Source: Leguminivora glycinivorella
Taxonomy: Eukaryota; Arthropoda; Insecta; Lepidoptera; Tortricidae
Assembly (NCBI RefSeq): GCF_023078275.1
Contig: NC_062973.1
Location: 21,012,956-21,076,955 of the forward strand
Length of the DNA stretch: 64,000 bases
Direction of reading: 5' to 3'
Shown here one piece after another: positions 54,501 through 63,500 of this stretch. Both the position numbers and the translations under genes were made by a program. Position 1 is the stretch's first letter. Each line of letters starts with the position of its first letter. The notes under the pieces are model-generated. The model worked only from the letters and a program-made list of their open reading frames with translations, searched no databases and was not told the DNA's origin.

Positions 54501-57500
54501 GCAGTTAGGACTTAATCGCACGCAGATCTTCAAGCCGGGAGAGATGTTCCATCTATCACATCTGGCGCCTAACAAAGCTTCTATCGTTGTTATGGTAAGT
54601 AAAGTAGGCACGAAAGTATAAAGTAACATCCATTTTTGTGCTTTATATTTACTACAATTTGTGCTTTATATTTAGTGTCGTCAAACATCGACGGTACTTT
54701 TCGTACATCATGTTTCGTAAATACACCAAATTACATTATTTGTGAGGGCCATATGGATAGCCATATGGAACTACATATAACCAATGATAAGACCGGAATG
54801 AATGATATGACTGGTAAGGGCATTTATTTGTGTGATGAATGCAGATATTTGCTCCTGAGTCATGGATGTTTTATATATATATATATAATATAAGTATTTG
54901 TACGTTATATATATCGTTGTCAACATGTTCCTGCAACACAAGCCTTCTTGAGCTTACCTTGGGACTCTGGCAATTTGTGTAAGAATGTCCTATAATATTT
55001 ATTCATTTATTTATCTCTTTTCTTAAGCTAGGTTTTTTACAATATGAGTATAAAAGTAAAATAAAATAAAACACTTACAAAACAATATAAAACATAATAT
55101 TGTCTCCGGTTACCGCGATAGTTACTCATGAAATAAAACTATGGAAACGGATTAAATCGCGTATAATGAATTTAAAATACATCCCGGCGTTTCGAACTCT
55201 TTACAGCGTTCGTGGTCAGCGGGTGACTGAGGAAAAATTAAAATGTGCAAAAGCTACCCACTTACAAGAAATATTAACGAACCATGACCACAAATAATAT
55301 AGATTTCTAAGGCAGGTTCACACACTATTAATCAAGCCAGTTATACAATATTCAAAAAATTTTACCATTACTCTGTTAAAAAATAATTAACCAATTAATC
55401 TACACAAAATTGACAAAGAAACAAACTGCAAATGTCCAACACCATACAACACAAATGCCTCACAGCCTTCGTCGTGCTTGTTCCATTATCAGATGTACTA
55501 CTGGATCCCAAGCCGGTGGTAAAGTAAAGCCATCCTCTCTATTAAAGTTTGGATATTTCTTGATCTCAATGGCCTCTCGCAACATTCTGGGTATATATCG
55601 CTTCTCCTTAGCGAGAACCAGAGGCTTGTCAAACTTTATAGCATGATTGACTTTATCCATGACATGTTCAGAGACTAGAGACCTTTGCCGACGGTGCTTG
55701 ACATCCGCTATGTGTTCCTTCACCCGTGTGGAAATGCTTCGTTTCGTCTGTCCCACATAAGTCAAGCCTCTGGTTCTCGCTAAGGAGAAGCGATATATAC
55801 CCAGACGATCCCAATAGAGCGTGCCTGGAACAGAGGTAGCATTCTAGAACGGTACGCGGATAGATATTTATTATTTTTATTTATTAATGATGAACAAATT
55901 TTCGTTTATTGTTACTTTTAAAGTAAACTGCGATTTCTTGTGACGAATTGCATCTTCTAAATCTGTTCGTTTGAGGCATTTTATTAAAGGTTTTAGTTTA
56001 TGATATTGATTTCAATAATTTACTTCTTCAGTAGCTGTCATTGCTTCCTGTCTTTACACATATTTTGGCGTTAGCCTGTGCACTGTTTACTTGTAATAAC
56101 TAAGGCTAAGTTCAGATAAACGCGCGGTTTTCTCACCGCGCGGTTAAATTGGAACAAAATCAATGGTGTTGTTACGACCGATCACGCGTGGCAACGCGCG
56201 GTTCTGTACACGACGCCATTGATTTTGCGTCCCTGCGCGTTCATCTGATATGATCGCTTCCCGCTGAAAGTGCCGCCCACCCCCTCTCGGTTACCTCACA
56301 GTTACCGCCTGTCAAAAACGCGAACAGTCGACCTGTCATATTTCATTCATACAAGCATTGTACGCGTTCTACACGAGCTTAGACTGTGTGCTAGGGACGC
56401 GTCTCTTTCATATATTTGATCGCCAATGTCCGAGGTGTGTCTAAACTTAGCCTAATATGTAATTCCAGATACAAAACTACCTAGACAAATGCTGGGTCTG
56501 CACCAAAAACCTCCCGGACAACGAGACGGAACTCTCCGTCTGGTCGTTCGAGTCCCACGACAGTCCGGCCGTCATGACGCTCGACCTAGGGATGCACAGT
56601 GTGGAGTCAGAGGGCTCACAAGTGCTGTCTCTGTATTGTCCGTTCTGGATGCTCAACAAGACTGGCCTGACGCTGTGCTATAGGGTGAGTGTACCACGAG
56701 ACCGAACTCTCAGTCTTGTTCGAGTCATGACGGACCTAAACACAGCGTGGTCAAATGTTGTTGCTGTATTGCCGGTTCTGGATTCTCAAAAAGACTTTCC
56801 TAACGCTAAGGACTCTCAGTCTGTGTTGACTACGCACTACGCGAGATTGCTGTGTAAGGGAGGGTGAGTATTGGGAAATAAGCTGGGTTTTCAACTGCTG
56901 GGTCAGTAGACGTGCGGAATTGACTAATATCTGTATTCCTGTAACTCAAAATAATGATAACTCTGCACGTAGATTTTGTCAGAATGTGAATTTTCACTGT
57001 AAGTTTACTGGATAAATTAGGAATCTTACAATAGTAGCGTTTATATAACAGCTATGTTCAAAATTGCTGAGAAAAAAACGTGTTTCTCAAATATAAATAA
57101 CTTATTCTTAAATATAAATAACCTGAGTGGTTCAAAAGATTACGCACGTCTATTACTTCAGTGTTTTGTACCGTATAAGGTATTATAATATACCGCGACA
57201 TACGTGTATGAGAATTGTTTATGCTATGTATTGGCTCTTTTTAAATATAATCTTTTATTCTCTTCTGACGTAGCATGTTAGAAATCTTCCAATTTTGCAA
57301 CCGATTCTTTATACTGGAACTTATTTCTTTTCTATTTTCAAATCGATGTTAATATTATATTTAAGTTACTTTAAAATGAATATTCGAAGGTTTAATACAT
57401 ATTTTATTTTATTACAGACAAATACATAGTTTAAGCAAATTTTTTTTAAGAAATTACGTATTTGGTGGGGTTTTGTGTACGTCTTATTTTATATGGTGTG

Positions 57501-60500
57501 TTAAAATTTAAGTGACATCAGGGTTTTTGGGTTTTCATTGCTAGATTCAGATATTTCTTAAGCTAATTAATTGACAATTTTTTATTTATTTATGATAAAA
57601 GTACATACTGTTATAGTAATTTTATCCCTGGCACTTAAATATAATTCCCCTTCAACATTATTGCATTTCGGTGTCTATTTAACCTTGAAAACTGTATCAG
57701 TACCATATTGAGTAGTTTGCTACCAACACCAAAACCATTGGCACATATTGATTGCAGAAATCAAAGAAAGCAGATAAAGACTCCAGCACACCCAATAAGG
57801 TATCCGACCTAACAGGCTTGAACCAGTGTTATTATTATTTTTGCTTCACTTAGCATTTTATATTGAGCGTAGCTTTTTATGGTAATTGTACTAACGATAA
57901 CGTTTGAAAGAGCCTAGAATTCGTTTTATTTTGAATTTGGAATGAATTCAGATTGTTTCATTTATCTCGTCGTCTTTGGTGAGGTTACACTGTGCATGAA
58001 TACCTACTATTTTGTCTGCATCTATACTTCGTTTCTTTTAAGATTAGAATTATCTGTCAAACGGGTAAACAAAGAAGCAGTGGTCGTAGACCTTCCTTCT
58101 TCGATTTCGGCCGATACCACTGATTTCTTGGAACTTATAACTTATAATACTATGTACATAAGTTCCAAGAAATCAGTGGTATCGGCCGAAATCGAAGAAG
58201 GAAGGTCTACGACCACTGCTTCTTTGTTTACCCGTTTGACAGATAATTCTAATCTTAAAAGAAACGAAGTATAGTTATCTTAGCATCTTGTAAGAGTGTT
58301 ACCATATCAATTGATCGATTTGATTAAGTAGAAACTAGATTGGTGGTAAATCGATTGGTATGGCAACACCCTGAAACGTATTTGTGGTATTTAAAGAATT
58401 GTGTTAGCATGCTCAGTAGGGTCATACGATAATTCATTCTCAAATATATGTCAATTCTTATTAAAATAAACGTCCAATGATTTCTTCTTAGAATTATTTA
58501 CAATAGAGAATTTGGAATGAAAATATATATGTAATAGGTACACTCGTATGAATGTTTAGAAAAACCATAGATTAGAATAAAAAATTCGACAATCTTTTAT
58601 CAAAATTCCGAAAAGGACATTCTACTTCTGTAATTTTATATTAAAACCGCGAGAGGATCCACGAGGAACTAGGGCGTTATTAAATGTTAAATATGTATTA
58701 ATAATATTATATAATGTCCATAATGATGATTACAGATGAAACTGTCATGTTGCAGTAAGTTTCTAGGCCGGCACGGCTGCATGCCGGTGAGTGGCGCTCC
58801 GGAATGTAAATACAAATCACTCGCGGCACTATTTACTTGGTTATTTGGGTCGTTATTTTATACTTCCCGCAATACGACTGATGTTATAGTACTATCCCTG
58901 TCTACCTCACTGAGATATTAGCATGAAAGAGATAGCAATATAACTTCAGTCACCAGTTAGTATTGCGGCGAGTATAATGGGTACGGTATTTTGTGTTTGT
59001 CGGATTTGGGTAAAATGGGCTTGTTATGTCTATAAGAATACGAAACGCTTGAATAGCTGTACAGGGCAAGAACTAATTAAAATGAAGGAACTAAAAGGTA
59101 TGAAAGCGTTTTTGCATTTGCGTAGACATTAAACGACTACTCACTCATTGAGCTATGTCGATTCAAAATAATGAATGTTTTTATGGGCGTCACGTTACTT
59201 CAAGTTTCTTCGCTATCGAAGATAATTAAATGGTTTAAAATCTAATTTCAACCCTTAAAACCTTTTTCACTGGTGAAAAACGTACTAATTGTTGTATTAA
59301 CACCTCGGTTTATAAACACTTAATATAATATATTATCCAAATGACGCAGTTTCAGAATTGGCTACTGGTAAAGAGTAAGAAATTGTGTATTCTTTTAACA
59401 TCGTAAGATTCGTAAGTTAGATTAATATAAAACTGTGATAACATTAATTTTTATTTGGGTATTGGCGTTAATAACTTATGGATTAGTATGACCCTACTGT
59501 AGCACATCATGTTATTTAATTTTATTATTTAAATCACATAATGCACTTATTAGTTTAAAGTAAATACCTTGTTTACTTTTTTACTTGCATGTTTTGCATG
59601 GATGTATTTCGTATGAGTAGTAAGTTTGCTTTTATGTAACTGAGATCATTTTGGTATATTATTCTAATAACTAGCTTTTGTATTGAATTCACTGACCATA
59701 GTTTCAGATTATATATCTAGAAAAAAAAAATACTAACAATTTATGGATGTCTGAGATTGCCCTATTCTTCAATATATTTAAAAAGTAATCATTAAAATAT
59801 CAGCGTGGTGACTCGTTATAAAAAGCTGTCCAAAAAGTTTTGCTTTGGTCGCGAACCAAAAACATAATTGACATATTTGCGCGGCATTTCGGCTATTTAA
59901 CAATACTTGACCCTTTTTCAAAGCATGTCTTATATTATTAATTACTGTCTAATTAAACCAAAAAAAATAGTACCATATTTTATTTTAAAAACAACGTGAT
60001 CAGGCAAAAACAACATCAGCCATATTAATCTATAGAATATCTATGACATGACGTCAGTATATTTAGAAAAAAATATTTCTCATTGTCACACCCGTCAACC
60101 ACTATGAATTTTAATACAATAGAGGTTGCTTCTATGGAGATCAGATTACTACCTCTAGTTTCCATAGTTGATCTGAATTATGTGACGTCACTCCATTGGC
60201 CAACACCGTTTTCGGAGTCCATAATTAAAAAAAAACATACACACATATTTAATTAAAAATACGCAGTCATCAGGCACTTTTAATGCCCGCAATCTATAAA
60301 TATTGATTTCTTAAGTCAAATACTACAGAAAACAATAACTTGATGTGCTAAATTCGATACGAGTCTAGTAGCCTATTTCTTTCACAGTTGGAGCATCAGG
60401 TTTCACAACGGGGGCTTTGCTTTAGACAACTCTTGGCGCTTTAAATATGAATTCAACATCAAATTAACACAACTATCATTTTCAGAACGTCGACGAGACG

Positions 60501-63500
60501 GGCAACGTAATATTCCACCCTAAAGAGTACAAGGAGCCGATTCTCTTCTCGTTCCGAGCGAAGAATTTCTTCGGGAAGAAAAAGGCCGCAATCAGGATAG
60601 ACTTTGGCGAGTGGTCCGAGAAGTTCTCTCTGGACGTGCCCGGGAGCTCTGGAGTTATAACCTGCAAACATGAGGGCAGGTCTTACCAGGTATACAATTA
60701 TTACAATATAACTAATTTACTTAGACTATTCGTGAGAATTTAGTAGTGTGCTAGGCAGTAAATTTTTTATTTCAGTAAATACTTGTGTAATAACCTAATC
60801 GTACTAATGTAATCTTCAAGAAAAAAGCGTACACCCATCTTAAAGGCCGGCAACGCACCTCCAACACCTCTGGTGTTTCGGGTGTCCATGGGCGGCAGTG
60901 ATCGCTTACCATCAGGCGACCTGTCTGCTCGTTTGCCTCCTATCCCATTAAAAAAAAACCATAGGTGAGCTATTTCCATTCTAATATGACGTCAGATATG
61001 TCAAATTATCTCAAATTATTGGAAAATTAGCTCACCCCCGCCGACCTATGTTAATAACTCTGAAAGTGGGCCTGAGGATATATCTTGACGCTCGTGTACG
61101 TAAGCTGTCGCACCGTTGCATTTATCCGTGGCCCCTCAACACGTAGAAAATATTTCAATATCTAAGAAAAATCTGTCTATCAGGAGCCCTAGGAGTTATC
61201 TCCGTAAAATTTCGAACCGTCTACACTACAATCCTATTAAAACCATTATAATGTTAATACTGTTGAAATTGGCCATGCCAAAGTTATTCTGCATTGATAT
61301 TTATTCATTATGGTTGTTTGATGTGTCCCATGCACCTGGAAAGGTGGGCCAAAATGATTACTGACTCGGAACCGCAAATCACAAACGGGGCAGGCCGGGG
61401 TTCGGGCAGAACAAAAAGGACCTGGAGGCATGCTACCCAAAATGGTGGGAAAACGCCGACAACAGGGTCGAGTGATAATAAAATTGATTAAACTTTTGTT
61501 TCAGGTGGCCGTAACGAATCAGTTGTCGTTCAACAGTCTAACGAAGATGGTGATCTTCACACCATTCTTCCTCATCATCAACGAGGCAGCCTTCGGCATC
61601 GAGTATCAGGAGCTACACCGCTCTGCTGACCCTTGGAAAGAGGTAAACCATATAGGGCCTCCTGTGCGAGACACAGATTGATTATATTTTAAGAAGAAAC
61701 TGATATTAAAAGGTTTCGTACAGGGGCCCGTTTTTCGAAAGGTACTCAAGCCTTGTATTACAAGTGCGCGAACTGTCAAATCGTATGGGTTGTCATGGAA
61801 ACACACTTGTAATACAAGGCTTGAACCTTTTGAGAAGCGGGCCCCTGGTCAGCTCTTGTAAGCTGCCACGAATGGAACGAATGAGTGAATGAGAATGTCT
61901 GTGTGTGACAGATTAACCATTAAAATGGTGACACTTGACAGTTATGACTGTATGACTATACAGGTCTCGTTCACAATCAACGTTTGTTCATTCCATTCGT
62001 GCCAGCCTCTATGAAACGATCTGTACAAACATTCGGTTCAGCCGATACTTTTTGCTACAGAAATTAGCGTCTCGCGCATATATATTAATTATACATACAC
62101 TCGTATGGACAACAGAAAAGTATGTTGTTTGTCGAACGTTTATATGAATGAGTTATGTGACATTTCGGTTTGTGCTAATCACGTAAACAGCACATACGGT
62201 GATCATATAATTTTTAATACATTATTTCACTTATCTCTAAAGCCCAAGCTTTCGAAATGTTATCTACTAGACAGCAGTAACAAATTTGTATAAAAGCAGT
62301 AATACAAATATCTAGCAAAGCTTTTTTGTTATTCCCTACTAGCTAAATTAGTTTTAATTAAGCACATTTACAGAAGTCTCTCTTGCTTGTAACTTGTGAA
62401 CCGCATGTTAGTTTTTAAGTATAAAGTTAAGTGTTATCTTTTCATATGTTCTTCGTGAGATACGTATATGGAAGCATCTGTGTCTATAAGGATTTTTGTT
62501 ATTTTAAGACTTTTTATGTTCATGCCATGTATGTCTTCTGTGTTATCTCCTTAATAAATAAATAAATACTATGTTATTATAGGTGGAGAGGAACTCGAGC
62601 GCCCCCTTGTGGCCTGTCGTGGAGAAGGAAGAAAAGCTCCTCATACTTCGCGTCGCCGGCACCAAGGACATCACCGCGCCCTTCTTGTACACCGAGCAAC
62701 ATGGCTCCTGCTTGAAACTAAACAATGAGGTAAGCAATATCTACAGTTACCGCGGTAGTTATTCATAATAGTGCTCCCACCATAGAATAGAACTTATGTA
62801 AAAGGATTAGACCGCCCCGACGTATATTTTAGCGTTCTTCGTAACTTATAGTACTAATCAGATGTTTTTGGATAAGTGCAATTGCCGGCAGACGTATATT
62901 TTAGCTTTGTTATAATACTAACATTTTTGGTGGATCACGTCTCCGATTTCGATAAAAATTGGTAGGCTGATAGAGTCCATGTTGCTGAGCAAGATCCACT
63001 AGGTTTCCCAAATTGTCCTAGTTTGTATGAAACCTTCCTTTTTTGTTACCAGATTTCTATACATTTTCGGTAACAAAAAAGGAACGTTTCATACAATCAA
63101 CCTAGGACAATTTGGGAAACGTAGTGGATATTGCTCAGCATCATGGACTCTATCAGCCAACCAATTTTTATCAAAATCGGAGACATGATCCAAATGTACA
63201 ACCTAAAGGAATTGCTCTTTGACCTTTTGATTTATTTTTAAAAGTAAATCAAAAACAAAAGGGATATATTTGAACGAAATCAGAATTTTGTCTTAGTAAA
63301 TTATTACCCAGAACAGAAAGGCTTATTCTATGAGGCTAATAATTACATATTTTACCTAGAGTGAGTCCATTTATAATTTAAAATAAAGATGTTTATTTAT
63401 CTTTCAGTTCGGTGGTCTACACGTAGAAGTGCAGCTCAGCGAAGGTGGCACCTACATCACAGTACGTCAGTACCGCGACGGTCACGCCCCGGCCTTACTC

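Noticed and set aside
57942..58274. 110-codon frame
   Set aside because: It lies across a perfect palindrome, so its second half is the antisense of its first half.
58736..58786. Possible 51-nt exon (acceptor gattacag, donor ccg/gtgagt)
   Set aside because: It keeps phase, but its peptide (MKLSCCSKFLGRHGCMP) does not fit the VPS13 VAB domain, and exon 39 joins exon 40 well without it. A cassette exon cannot be excluded.
57800..60485. Intron 39 as a U12-type intron because of its GTATCC donor
   Set aside because: The donor continues GTATCCGA rather than GTATCCTT, and no TCCTTAAC-like branch site lies near the acceptor. It is treated as an ordinary intron despite the nearby U4atac gene.
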